Source of the DNA: Megalonaias nervosa
Lineage: Eukaryota > Mollusca > Bivalvia > Unionida > Unionidae
Length of the DNA: 64,000 bases
Direction: 5' to 3'
Assembly: GCA_016617855.1 (NCBI GenBank)
Contig: JAECUM010012907.1
Span: 1-64,000, forward strand
Shown: positions 9,768 to 17,290 of the stretch, piece after piece
Layout: every line of letters begins with the position of its first letter
Position numbering within the stretch: position 1 is the stretch's first letter
The notes under the pieces: generated by a model
The model's input: the letters and a program-made list of their open reading frames with translations, nothing else
What the model was told of the DNA's origin: nothing
Database searches by the model: none
Made by a program: the position numbers and the translations under genes

Positions 9768-10157
9768 ATGTTGTGTAAAAAGCTAGCTACGGAGTTAGGA
9801 GTCAAACGTTGGACAATCTCTAGACAAGTATTTAAACCCGATATAAAAAATAATCTTCAAAGATTACCAAACGAATTGCAAGAGAAGATCTACAAGGACA
9901 TTTGGCAGGGACTTGCCAGAGCCAAATCTCAATTAGTGACTGTAGAACATTTGTGTCGAGAAATTCACAAGAGGAAATTGACCAAAGTCAACAAACAAGT
10001 CCGATTTCTCTGGATCAAGGGTGCGTTCGTTCTACTATTTCGCTTTACACCATTTACATTTGAAGATTTTATTGACATTCTTGACCGTTTCCTGGAATGG
10101 CAGTGGTCAGAAATTACTCACTACGTTCATTACTTTCGCTCTAGGAGAAGTGTTTGA
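9768..10157 (+). CDS. F-box-like protein A
   Basis: 129 codons, ATG start 12 bases after BIR gene 2. It contains LQRLPNELQEKIYKDI at residues 31-46, resembling the LPxEL...I core of F-box proteins. A downstream Phe/Trp-rich stretch (FTFEDFIDILDRFLEWQW) has no recognised match. The next gene carries the same LPxELxEXIYxxF pattern (SLPVELRERIYREF), so the two are probably diverged duplicates. F-box proteins recruit substrates to SCF ubiquitin ligases, and viruses use them to destroy host factors. That role is inferred from a short motif only. Position between the IAP genes and the ATPase marks an accessory block. Confidence 0.5.
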   Translation: MLCKKLATELGVKRWTISRQVFKPDIKNNLQRLPNELQEKIYKDIWQGLARAKSQLVTVEHLCREIHKRKLTKVNKQVRFLWIKGAFVLLFRFTPFTFEDFIDILDRFLEWQWSEITHYVHYFRSRRSV

Positions 10158-10162
10158 CTGAC

Positions 10163-10621
10163 ATGGTTATGGATACTTTACAAGAGAACATTCGTTCTTT
10201 GCCTGTGGAATTGAGAGAACGCATTTACCGTGAGTTCGTCAAAATACAAGTGAAACGCAAAGAACCATTGCATCCGTTACGTCACCGATGTTTAAACCAC
10301 TGGTACCTGAATGCTATAAGAGGATTGATTCATGTGAAAGCGTTCCAGTGGTCAGACATTGTTCAACTGGAGGAGAACCAGAAGACTTTGGTTGTCACTC
10401 TTCCTTCAACTTACAAGGTGACCATACTACAACGAATTCCAGAAGAAGAGTTAGAGGAGTACCAAAATCTTTTACGCTACCAAATTTTGTCTGTAGTGGA
10501 AAATTCTGTACGGTGTGTAGTGTGTGAACTAGTGACTAAAAAATTTAAATTCGCTACTGGAGTACGAGTAGCTCTGTGCAAAAAGTACACTTATTACCTC
10601 CGACAAAAAAAGAGGGTATAA
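10163..10621 (+). CDS. F-box-like protein B
   Basis: 152 codons from the ATG at 10163; a longer reading needs TTG. IRSLPVELRERIYREF lies at residues 10-25 and parallels the motif of the preceding gene. The rest is basic, with a CVVCEL pair, an acidic ILQRIPEEELEEY helix and a Lys/Arg-rich end. No catalytic signature was seen. It follows gene A by 5 bases with no obvious promoter between, so the pair may share an RNA. A GTATAAAA box overlaps the end of the frame and serves the genes that follow. Confidence 0.5.
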   Translation: MVMDTLQENIRSLPVELRERIYREFVKIQVKRKEPLHPLRHRCLNHWYLNAIRGLIHVKAFQWSDIVQLEENQKTLVVTLPSTYKVTILQRIPEEELEEYQNLLRYQILSVVENSVRCVVCELVTKKFKFATGVRVALCKKYTYYLRQKKRV

Positions 10622-10633
10622 AAACGGACGACC
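10614..10633 (+). promoter_or_regulatory. TATA box overlapping the stop of F-box-like gene B
   Basis: GGGTATAAAAACGGAC near 10617. The next ATG (10634) is only about 17 bases away, upstream of where RNA would normally begin, so this box may drive the gene at 10858 instead. Confidence 0.5.
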
Positions 10634-10861
10634 ATGCCACGACCTTTATCATTCGTGATACAACAGATTCCGTGGAAGGAAATCAATGACACTATTGAAA
10701 CAGTAGAGGATTACCATTGCCTTTTACGAGAACTGTCTCCATTGAATTGGGGTCGACGTGTAGTGTGTGTCTTAGTGACTTGCTTTCTGGGATTTCGTTT
10801 ACCAGCTGATTCTTTGTGGACTCTTTACGAACAGTACCTATTACTCCAAAACAAAACATGA
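10634..10861 (+). CDS. Small unknown protein
   Basis: 75 codons starting MPRPLSFVIQQIPWKEIND. It contains a hydrophobic stretch, RRVVCVLVTCFLGFRLP, that could be a short membrane helix. No family was recognised. Its stop overlaps the ATG of the next frame (10858) in ATGA style. The TATA just upstream lies too close for its RNA to include this ATG, so translation would need a longer transcript from further upstream. Reality is uncertain. Confidence 0.35.
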   Translation: MPRPLSFVIQQIPWKEINDTIETVEDYHCLLRELSPLNWGRRVVCVLVTCFLGFRLPADSLWTLYEQYLLLQNKT

Positions 10862-11103
10862 AAGTGATCCCTTTAAATGTCCACGAGAGACTCATTCTGC
10901 TCAAAGCTTTGCGCTTTCATTTGGATACTTCTCAACCTCTACGGGAAAACAAGATTCGTCAACTTTTAGGCACTGAAGATGTGTACGACGACGTGTGTGT
11001 AGCTTGTGACTTACACCCTCACTGGACAGATGTACGTGACTGGAAAAGTTTGGGGTTTGAGGCTTGGACTAAAGAAGTGGCACACTATGCCAAAGATTTG
11101 TAA
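10858..11103 (+). CDS. Small unknown protein
   Basis: 81 codons from ATG at 10858 (MKVIPLNVHERLILLKALRF). Predominantly helical, with the Cys/His-containing stretch VCVACDLHPHW near the middle. It overlaps the preceding stop by 4 bases and the next gene by 17, which suits a compact viral layout. No known family. Confidence 0.4.
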   Translation: MKVIPLNVHERLILLKALRFHLDTSQPLRENKIRQLLGTEDVYDDVCVACDLHPHWTDVRDWKSLGFEAWTKEVAHYAKDL

Positions 11104-11449
11104 TCCTAAAAAATTAAAACGTTCCGTGAAAAAAGTCACTTTTAAACCTGTGTTAGTGACAATACCAGAAGAACAGTCTGTCACCGAGGAAAACCACTCT
11201 CTTCAGGACAGGACTGTCATCGATATTCCTGAAAGACCATTTCGGGAGGACCCTTGTGTGACTGAACCAAGGAATGTACAGACTCTCAGTACATTACACA
11301 CTACTCCTACGATTTCACCTCTTGATCACAAAAAATGTTGTACAGAGACTTGTTTATATTCCACTATGGTCGTTTTGTTGTGTTTTTTATTCCTGTACTT
11401 AACCATATGGCTTTTATGTATTTTTGTCTTTCGTGTTGTTCACCATTAA
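11087..11449 (+). CDS. Tail-anchored membrane protein, unknown
   Basis: 120 codons from ATG at 11087 (MPKICNPKKLKRSVKK). The N-terminus is basic and the middle is acidic and Ser/Thr/Pro-rich. A single strongly hydrophobic segment lies near residues 93-115 (STMVVLLCFLFLYLTIWLLC) with two Cys just before it, and the protein ends RVVHH. This is the topology of a tail-anchored or type II-like membrane protein. It could act in a virion envelope, membrane remodelling or host signalling, but the sequence does not decide. It lies immediately before the ATPase and its TATA. Confidence 0.5.
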   Translation: MPKICNPKKLKRSVKKVTFKPVLVTIPEEQSVTEENHSLQDRTVIDIPERPFREDPCVTEPRNVQTLSTLHTTPTISPLDHKKCCTETCLYSTMVVLLCFLFLYLTIWLLCIFVFRVVHH

Positions 11450-11476
11450 AGATGACAATAAACGTGTCCTGAAAAA

Positions 11477-11538
11477 GTATAAAAACTCTTGTCTTGTCTG
11501 TCTTCGTGTCACAAGTGACATTTTGTTACACTACTACT
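11477..11538 (+). promoter_or_regulatory. TATA box before the ATPase gene
   Basis: AGTATAAAAACTC near 11478, 61 bases before the ATG at 11539. Confidence 0.6.
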
Positions 11539-12267
11539 ATGGCTACCTCTACTGTCTCTGCTCCCTCTTCCTCCACTGTCAAAGTCATTGACGAACACGT
11601 AGATCGTGCTAGTTGGGAGGCCTTGTATCTTCGCCACCCCTTTAACATGCTCATTGCTGGACCAAGCGGTTCAGGCAAAACCGAATTTGTCAAACGTTTG
11701 ATCGAACATAAACATTATTTGATCGATCGTCCTCCTCAACGTATCTTGTGGTGCTATAAAGAGTGGCAATCGGCGTACAGCCTTCTGCGAGAAAGTCAAG
11801 GCGATTCCATCGTCTTTGTGGAAGGCATTCCTGTCGAAGACGACGGAATCGTGTCTGACCCTAGTCAAACTCATTTGGTTATTTTTGACGACATGTTAGG
11901 AGAAGACGAAGAAGAAATTAAACTCTGGTTTACGCGCAAAGGGCATCATCGTAATGCCAGTGTCATTTACATTACCCAAAATTTGTTTCAACAAAGTAAA
12001 GCCCATCGTACCATCAGTCTCAATGCTCATTACTTGGTGTTGTTTAAAAGCCCTAGAGATAAATCGCAAGTACAAGTCTTAGCCAAACAGTTAGGAACGC
12101 CTTGGCTGATTCATGCGTACGACGATGCCACTCAAACCCCACACGCTTATTTACTCGTGGATTTAAAACCCACTACTCCCGATTATTTGCGATTTCGTAC
12201 CCATCTGTTTCACCCCTGGTGCCAAGACGGAGGACCTATCGTGTACACGTCCCCGTCGTCGACTTAA
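11539..12267 (+). CDS. FtsK/HerA-type genome packaging ATPase
   Basis: 242 codons from ATG at 11539; the longer frame starts with TTG and overlaps the TATA region, so I reject it. Walker A is GPSGSGKT (near residue 41) and Walker B is LVIFDD (near 115-120), followed by YITQN, a sensor-like motif typical of Polinton and adenovirus IVa2-like packaging ATPases of the A32/FtsK group. It would pump the DNA into a preformed capsid. The frame is intact and of normal length for Polintons. A TATA lies upstream and another right after the stop, suggesting an independent transcript. Confidence 0.93.
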   Translation: MATSTVSAPSSSTVKVIDEHVDRASWEALYLRHPFNMLIAGPSGSGKTEFVKRLIEHKHYLIDRPPQRILWCYKEWQSAYSLLRESQGDSIVFVEGIPVEDDGIVSDPSQTHLVIFDDMLGEDEEEIKLWFTRKGHHRNASVIYITQNLFQQSKAHRTISLNAHYLVLFKSPRDKSQVQVLAKQLGTPWLIHAYDDATQTPHAYLLVDLKPTTPDYLRFRTHLFHPWCQDGGPIVYTSPSST

Positions 12268-12282
12268 TCACCCCAAAAAAAT

Positions 12283-12328
12283 CTATAAAAACCTCGGTCA
12301 CTTGGACTCTGTCTCACACATTGTCAAC
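12283..12328 (+). promoter_or_regulatory. TATA box before core-like gene 1
   Basis: TCTATAAAAACCTCGG near 12284, 45 bases before the ATG at 12329. Confidence 0.55.
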
Positions 12329-13049
12329 ATGACGTCCCTTCAGTCTCATCTTCCCATTAAATTGATTCGTGCCTTGTACGGTATCAGTCGCGAAAAAAAT
12401 CCACAAATACGTGCTCGTGTCTTAGAAGCTAGTCTCAAAGAAGTCTTACGATGGTTTACGGTGACAGCACGTCAATTACTGCAAGGCATCATTCAAATTC
12501 CACATCAAACCAAAGGTTTTTTTGAGAGAAACAAAGTTGCCTTGACGCAACTAGCCGATCCTCGCATCGACACTCAAACCAAAAAGCAAATCATTTTGAA
12601 ACCTGGAGGAAGTGGTTCTTTAGGAAGTTCGTTCCCTCTTAAAATGGGATCCTAATGCTCCCAAAGTTGTCCCCAAGAAAAAAGTCACACCCAAACGTAC
12701 CCAGAAGAAAAAGAAAAAGAGCAAGGGTGTCAAGACCAGGTCACAGCCTCAGAAAAAGAAAAAGAAAAACCCACAGAAAACAGCTTCTACTCACAAGAGA
12801 GTGTCTCCAACAACTTCTCCTCCAGCAGTGACTCCCTCTTCCTCTTTAGCGGCTGTAGCCGCTGATCACAAAGTACCTGCCCCCAAAGTCAAAGTCCAAG
12901 AGAGAACGGGTGTGTTACAGAGTTTACTGGATTTATCCAAGCAAGAACTGTCTCGATTTAGTCCGTTGCGAACTCCTCCACGACGTGTGTTACCTGTCAT
13001 CAAGTTGATACGACGTAAAGACAATCAGTGGCGACGCATTCCAGTATAA
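12329..13049 (+). CDS. Core-like basic protein 1 (paralogue of 13693 gene), one frame change
   Basis: The first frame (12329 to about 12643) gives LIRALYGISREKNPQIRARV, then a helical region ending KKQIILKPGG. This lines up with the domain of the 13693 gene (PPMRKKLIQTASKDVIDTV ... KKKMLVQRGG), so the two are diverged duplicates of a protein common in Polintons. The reading frame then changes near 12642 at an A run and goes on into a long Lys-rich, Pro/Ser-rich tail to 13049, ending DNQWRRIPV. The K-rich tail suggests DNA condensation in the virion core, like adenovirus pVII/V; that is inference. The longer upstream TTG start overlaps the TATA and is rejected. Confidence 0.6.
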
Positions 13050-13107
13050 AATAAGACCCGAGGCAAACCATACGGATCAGTGTTTTTGTGCTGCTGCACG
13101 TCCAAAG
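13042..13107 (+). promoter_or_regulatory. TATA box before small core gene 2
   Basis: AGTATAAAATAAG near 13045 overlaps the stop of the previous gene and lies 63 bases before the ATG at 13108. Confidence 0.55.
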
Positions 13108-13357
13108 ATGTCCCCTCCAAGAAGTGTACACCGTTACCATCGTCGTTCTTCTTCTTCGGTCCAAAAAGGAAAAGGAAAACGAAAAAGACAGTCACGTCAT
13201 CCTAAAACATCGGCGACACTCTCTGAAAAGATACACACGTCCAAAGAAAAGGAGAAGTCACCAAAAGGGAGGTTTCTTTGGCCCTTTCCTTGAATTCGAT
13301 AAGATAGCCGATAAGTTTGTCACAAGGGTAAAGGACAGGCTCAAAAAAAAAAAATAA
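13108..13357 (+). CDS. Small Arg/Lys-rich core protein 2, one frame change
   Basis: It begins MSPPRSVHRYHRRSSSSVQ and is extremely basic. The frame changes near 13205 at an AAAA run, after which it reads TRPKKRRSHQKGGFFGPF and a short C-terminal helix ending in a lysine run. The next gene repeats the same plan: MSP start, GKxKRKRQSRH, TRPKKxRSxQ, then GGFFG. These look like tandemly duplicated protamine- or mu-like core proteins. The GGFFG/GGFLP motif sits where adenovirus-type proteases cut precursor proteins after GG or GX-G, so processing by the element's protease is possible. Confidence 0.55.
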
Positions 13358-13411
13358 GATAAAAAGACGCATGTGAAACCATGGACTTTAGTGTATGTTG
13401 TGGACCAAAAG
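13350..13411 (+). promoter_or_regulatory. TATA-like box before small core gene 3
   Basis: AAGATAAAAAGACGC near 13353. Nearby ATGs at 13370 and 13381 are too close to be on the RNA, which supports the ATG at 13412. Confidence 0.45.
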
Positions 13412-13609
13412 ATGTCCCCTCATCGTCGTTCTCCTCTCCAGAAAGGGAAAAGAAAAAGACAGTCTCGTCATGCGAAAAAACGCTTAGCCAAACATCGACG
13501 TTACCCCCAGGAAAGACACACTCGTCCAAAGAAAAAGAGGAGCCGTCAAAGAGGAGGATTCTTTGGCGATTTTGGAAAACACATCGTCACCTTTATGACG
13601 AAGCGATAG
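13412..13609 (+). CDS. Small Arg/Lys-rich core protein 3
   Basis: 65 codons, intact, from ATG at 13412 (MSPHRRSPLQKGKRKRQSRH). It keeps the plan of the preceding gene: basic N-terminus, TRPKKKRSRQ, GGFFGDF, then a short tail KHIVTFMTKR. About 40% of residues are Arg, Lys or His. This fits a DNA-condensing virion core peptide. Upstream in-frame codons were excluded because they lie at or before the probable RNA start. It is the only uninterrupted member of the two-gene MSP/GGFFG pair and so the best template for judging the other. Confidence 0.6.
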   Translation: MSPHRRSPLQKGKRKRQSRHAKKRLAKHRRYPQERHTRPKKKRSRQRGGFFGDFGKHIVTFMTKR

Positions 13610-13616
13610 TCCCCAA

Positions 13617-13692
13617 AAAGGATAAAAGGCTGTGTGACAAGTCATCGACGTTAGTGTATTTTTGGTGTGTGTCCCGGAATCAACAAACAAAG
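13617..13692 (+). promoter_or_regulatory. TATA-like box before core gene 4
   Basis: AGGATAAAAGGCTG near 13620, 72 bases before the ATG at 13693. Confidence 0.45.
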
Positions 13693-14105
13693 ATGTCACC
13701 CCGCAAAAGACATTCCTCTTCTACCCCAAAGGAAAGAAAAGGAAAGGACTGCCTCCTCGTTTGGTCAAACATTGGGACATGTTGTCTGTCCTGTCCAAAG
13801 CTCCTCCACCCATGCGAAAAAAACTCATTCAAACTGCCTCCAAAGATGTCATCGATACGGTGAGCGAATGTTGTCTGAACGTCTTGAAAGGCACAATACC
13901 TTTGACTAAACATCAGAAAAATTGCTTAGCCAAACATCGACACGTTCTTCGCCAAATGGTCCAAAAGAAAATACCCATTGGTCAAAAGAAAAAGATGTTG
14001 GTGCAACGTGGAGGATTTTTACCCCTGTTAGGACTTATTACCAATGTAGCGAAACCTATACTGAGTGCCATGGGACATATTATGCCTGCCCTAATTCCAA
14101 GATAA
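13693..14105 (+). CDS. Conserved Polinton core/capsid-associated protein, one frame change
   Basis: It begins MSPRKRHSSSTPK and shifts frame within about 13725-13745 at A runs, then runs to 14105. The main domain is helical (LVKHWDMLSVLSKAPPPMRK, CLNVLKGTIPLTKHQKN, HVLRQMVQKK) and closes with LVQRGGFLPLLG followed by a hydrophobic tail. I recognise this as a protein found in most animal Polintons: a basic helical domain ending K-x-x-x-L-x-Q-x-GGF-L-P. It is sometimes compared with adenovirus core or pVI-like precursors. GGF is a plausible protease cleavage site. The MSP N-terminus matches the two small core genes before it, so the array shares a leader. Confidence 0.65.
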
Positions 14106-14111
14106 AAGACC

Positions 14112-14169
14112 AAGAAGATAAAAGGGACCTCTGAAATCAAAAGATCTCAGACGTGATCCTTAAAATCTG
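14112..14169 (+). promoter_or_regulatory. TATA-like box before the 14170 gene
   Basis: AAGATAAAAGGGACC near 14118, about 50 bases before the ATG. Confidence 0.45.
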
Positions 14170-14871
14170 ATGGAAGGACGAAAACTAGCTTTAGTCCCTT
14201 ACAAACGATGGATGGAATCCCATCGTTGGCAAGAACAACGAACACCATATTTACCTCCCAATCCTCATTTGACCGAGATGTCCCAGTTACAACACGAATT
14301 GCAATCGTTGATGGATAGCAGCGATTTGTCAGAAACGGAAAAATCGCAGCGGTACGGTCAGTTGTTGCAACGACTGCAACTCTATCACCAGAAAGCTTTA
14401 GACGAAACAGTTCCACCCACTCTGAAAGATTTTAAGGCCTTGATGAAAAGTCCATCACCGCCACCACCACCAGCGGTCAAGACAGACACAACCCCACGAA
14501 GGCCTGAGGAAGAAGAGGCACGAGAAGTTTTTCAAACACCGTCAGCAGTTCCCATTCCTAGTAAGATTGCAGCGTCCTTGTTGACCCCTTCCCCTACACC
14601 GCAACGAGAAGAACTTAAAGCTTGGGTTAAAGAACTTAAAGCTTGGGTTAAAAAGATGATGTCTACTCCACCTTCGACAGAGGTGAAAAAGAAAGAAGGG
14701 AAACCAGAAGTGAAAAAAGAAAAGAAGACCAAAGCCATTCCATTACCACCACCACCACCACCACTACCTTCCACTTCTACGCCCGTGGCACATCGGACAC
14801 GTAAGACCGTTTCCAAACCACCCCCTCCTTCCATTCAGACTAGCATTCGTGAAAATTGTATCACTTATTAA
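14170..14871 (+). CDS. Polinton-conserved protein (MxLVPY-type), Pro/Lys-rich tail
   Basis: 233 codons, intact. The N-terminus MEGRKLALVPYKRWMESHRW followed by a helical region with SDLSETEKSQRYGQLLQRL matches a protein found next to the integrase in many Polintons, which typically starts with a (K)xLVPxxRY motif and a D-x-L-x-x-x-E-K-x-x-x-Y-x-x-x-L-Q-R helix. Its function is unknown. Here the second half is low complexity (proline runs, Lys/Glu-rich), with a perfect 21-bp duplication at 14611-14652 coding ELKAWVK twice. The C-terminal domain usual in other Polintons seems replaced by this proline-rich tail. The integrase ATG follows 3 bases after the stop. Confidence 0.65.
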   Translation: MEGRKLALVPYKRWMESHRWQEQRTPYLPPNPHLTEMSQLQHELQSLMDSSDLSETEKSQRYGQLLQRLQLYHQKALDETVPPTLKDFKALMKSPSPPPPPAVKTDTTPRRPEEEEAREVFQTPSAVPIPSKIAASLLTPSPTPQREELKAWVKELKAWVKKMMSTPPSTEVKKKEGKPEVKKEKKTKAIPLPPPPPPLPSTSTPVAHRTRKTVSKPPPPSIQTSIRENCITY

Positions 14872-14874
14872 AAC

Positions 14875-15983
14875 ATGGAGAAGGTGTTAACCAGCATTTA
14901 CTACGATCCTTCTCATCCTGCTGGTTACGGAGGAGTTCAGAAATTGTATCGTGCTGCCAAAACTCGACTGAAAAGTATCCGTTTACCTCAGGTGCAACGC
15001 TGGTTACAAGAACAAGCCACGTACACCTTACACAAACCCATTCGAAGAAAATTTTCCAGAAGTCGCACCCAAGTGGAGGGTATCGATCACCAATGGCAAG
15101 CCGATTTAGCCGATGTCTCTCATTTAGCCACCTACAATCGTGGCTACAAATATTTGTTTTGTGTCATCGACGTCTTTTCCAAATTTGCTTGGGTCGTACC
15201 ATTGACTTCCAAATCGAGCAGTGAGTTAGTGCGAGCCCTCAAACTGGTGTTGAAACAAAGTGGTCGTCACCCTCTTCGATGGCAAACGGACAAAGGCACC
15301 GAATTTCTAAACCAAGCTTTCCAAAAAGAATTGAAGAAACGTGACATTCATTTTTTCACCACCGAGAATCCCGAAACCAAAGCCAGCATCGTGGAACGTT
15401 TTCAACGTACCTTGAAAGAACGCATGTGGAAATATTTTACGCATCAACACACTCTCAAGTACATTGACGTCTTGCCACACCTCGTTCAATCGTACAACCA
15501 ATCTTACCATCGGAGCATTGGACGTACCCCCCAAGAAGTGACTCCCGACAACGAAGTGACCGTCTTCGAGCGCCTGTTTGGACCGTCCACGACAGTGCCT
15601 GTCCTCAAGAAAGGTGAATTGTTGGCATCGGGAGATTGGGTACGCATTGGCAAAACCAAATGCACTTTCGACAAAGGTTACTTACCCAATTGGACCACTG
15701 AATTGTTTCGTGTCACTGAACGTGTGCGTGGTCGTTATCCTCCCGTCTATAAATTAGAAGACATGAACGGGGAAGTGTTAAAAGGAACGTTTTACTTACC
15801 CGAGTTACAACGTGTGACCAAAAAGAAGACGACGTGTACGAGATCGAAAGCATTCTCGATCGAAGAACTCGTAAAGTAGGAAAGAAACGTGTCAAAGAAG
15901 TCAAAGTAAGTTGGAAAGGATATCCTCCCAGTTTTGACTCTTGGATCGACGCTTCGCAACTCATCGACTATAAAAAGAAGTGA
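14875..15983 (+). CDS. Retroviral-type integrase (RVE) with chromodomain, one frame change
   Basis: Catalytic core D-D-E residues are visible in WQADLADV, WQTDKGTEF and NPETKASIVERFQ, with the usual spacing. An HHCC-like N-terminal zinc finger is not obvious. After residue 315, near 15828, the main frame continues to a stop at 15879, but another frame carries a chromodomain: VYEIESIL, VKVSWKGYP, SFDSWIDASQLID, ending at 15981-15983. Chromodomain-bearing integrases are typical of Polintons and chromoviruses and guide insertion to histone-marked chromatin. The frame change lies at an AAAAAGAAG run and separates targeting from catalysis in this copy. Start is the ATG at 14875. Confidence 0.9.
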
Positions 15984-15988
15984 CCATC
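15966..15988 (+). promoter_or_regulatory. TATA-like box before the membrane protein gene
   Basis: ACTATAAAAAGAAG near 15969, only about 20 bases before the ATG at 15989; it may instead serve the gene at 16387. Confidence 0.35.
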
Positions 15989-16390
15989 ATGCCCTTCAAC
16001 ACAGTCTCAGCTACTGCAGTGACCACTCCTTCCCCCAGTTCTTCTCTGCAAGATCTACAAAAACAACCCTTGTGGGTGTGGTGTGGAGAACGTGTGCCTA
16101 AAACTCAAATCGTCTTTTTCTGCCAAATCTTTGTGGTGTATTGTGTCATCGGTGCTGCCATTGCCAATTTGAGTTTGCAACAAGGAGATAAACAATTGTG
16201 GACCATTTTACTCAGCAGTTGCATTGGTTACCTTCTTCCCAATCCGTCTCTGAAATATTCCTCTAACGGAAACAACAACAACGGGAGTCTTGTGTCCAAC
16301 GTCAGTTCCAACAGTCACCCTAACCATCCTCTTTTAGACACTCCTCTAACTTCCAGTGACTCCTCGGACACTAGAACTGTGGAATTATGA
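15989..16390 (+). CDS. Polinton-conserved membrane protein with two hydrophobic segments
   Basis: 133 codons from ATG at 15989 (MPFNTVSATAV). Hydrophobic segments are VFFCQIFVVYCVIGAAIANL and WTILLSSCIGYLLP, separated by a short polar loop. The pattern LP/VP..QI.F..Q....Y......NL.L.....LW..LLSS.(L/I)GYLLP.P is shared by Polintons of many animals. The tail is Ser/Asn-rich and hydrophilic. The function is unestablished; a membrane-active or scaffold role during assembly has been suggested for such proteins. The stop overlaps the penton ATG (ATGA at 16387-16390), implying translational coupling or leaky scanning. Confidence 0.7.
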   Translation: MPFNTVSATAVTTPSPSSSLQDLQKQPLWVWCGERVPKTQIVFFCQIFVVYCVIGAAIANLSLQQGDKQLWTILLSSCIGYLLPNPSLKYSSNGNNNNGSLVSNVSSNSHPNHPLLDTPLTSSDSSDTRTVEL

Positions 16391-17277
16391 ACAACCAATT
16401 TTACTTAACGTCACCCAGTGACAGTTCCATGGAGGTGTTTCCCAATAACACTTTGTGCTGTTTCTCGGCCAAATTACCTCAGGCCATCCGATTGGATCAC
16501 GAAGCCCATTGGGAAGTGGCTTTGGTGGAAATGATTCACCCTACACAAATCAAAAACATCATCGAAAATCAAAACACTTTGACGATAGAAGTTTGGGACG
16601 AACAAGTGCAACAAGCCATGGATGAACGTGCTAGTAGTGGTGGTGTAGCTGACTTTATCAAAACACCAAGCCCCATAACTAAACGAACCACTTATCTGTT
16701 GAAAATTCCTACAGGTTATTATTTTAGTGGTCAACATTTGGTGAACACCATAGCTGAGAGGTTCAATTTCATGTTTAGTAAAGCCTTGGAGAGAGCCAAA
16801 AAAAGTGTCACAATCGAGTACCACAAAATATCTCGTCGCCTACTGATGAAATTTTCTGAGGACAAAGTATTGGCCATTACATTTTGTCCTGAATTGTATG
16901 GCATTTTGGGTGGAGACCCTAAGTTAATCAAGATTGCAAAAGAAATACCAGCCGCGACTAGTAACGTGGATTTTGCGAAATATTTTCGATTCCCTGTAGA
17001 AATGAACCAAGGACTGAATTAGATTTTTGTGTACTCCGATGTGGTGGAGTACAACGTAGTGGGACACACCTCCGTACCGTTACTGCGTGTCATTCCTTTC
17101 AAAGTGGATTCTGCCACGAGGGCTGACGAGGAAGGTGTAAATCCTCACTATTTGTCCGTCAGTAAGCCGTATTTCGACACTGTCAACATTACTATAAAAG
17201 GAGATCTGGGACAAAATATTGCATTCACCAAAGGGAAAGTCACAGTGAAACTCCATTTTCGAAAACGATTACTCTAA
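16387..17277 (+). CDS. Penton-like minor capsid protein, in-frame TAG
   Basis: 296 codons if the TAG at 17020-17022 is ignored; both halves are in the same frame. The first half begins MNNQFYLTSPSDSSMEVFP, with WEVALVEMIHP and the YYFSGQHLVN region. After the stop comes VYSDVVE, VPLLRVIPF, PHYLSV and KVTVKLHFRKR, all typical of the single jelly-roll penton protein of Polintons. Pentons close the fivefold vertices of the capsid. The stop comes after codon 211 of 296 and removes the last strand set of the fold. It could be decay, an assembly error or, less likely, readthrough. There is no frameshift. The gene lies between the two-helix membrane protein and the pVI-like gene, as usual for this order. 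Confidence 0.85.
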
Positions 17278-17290
17278 CTTTTTGTCAGTC

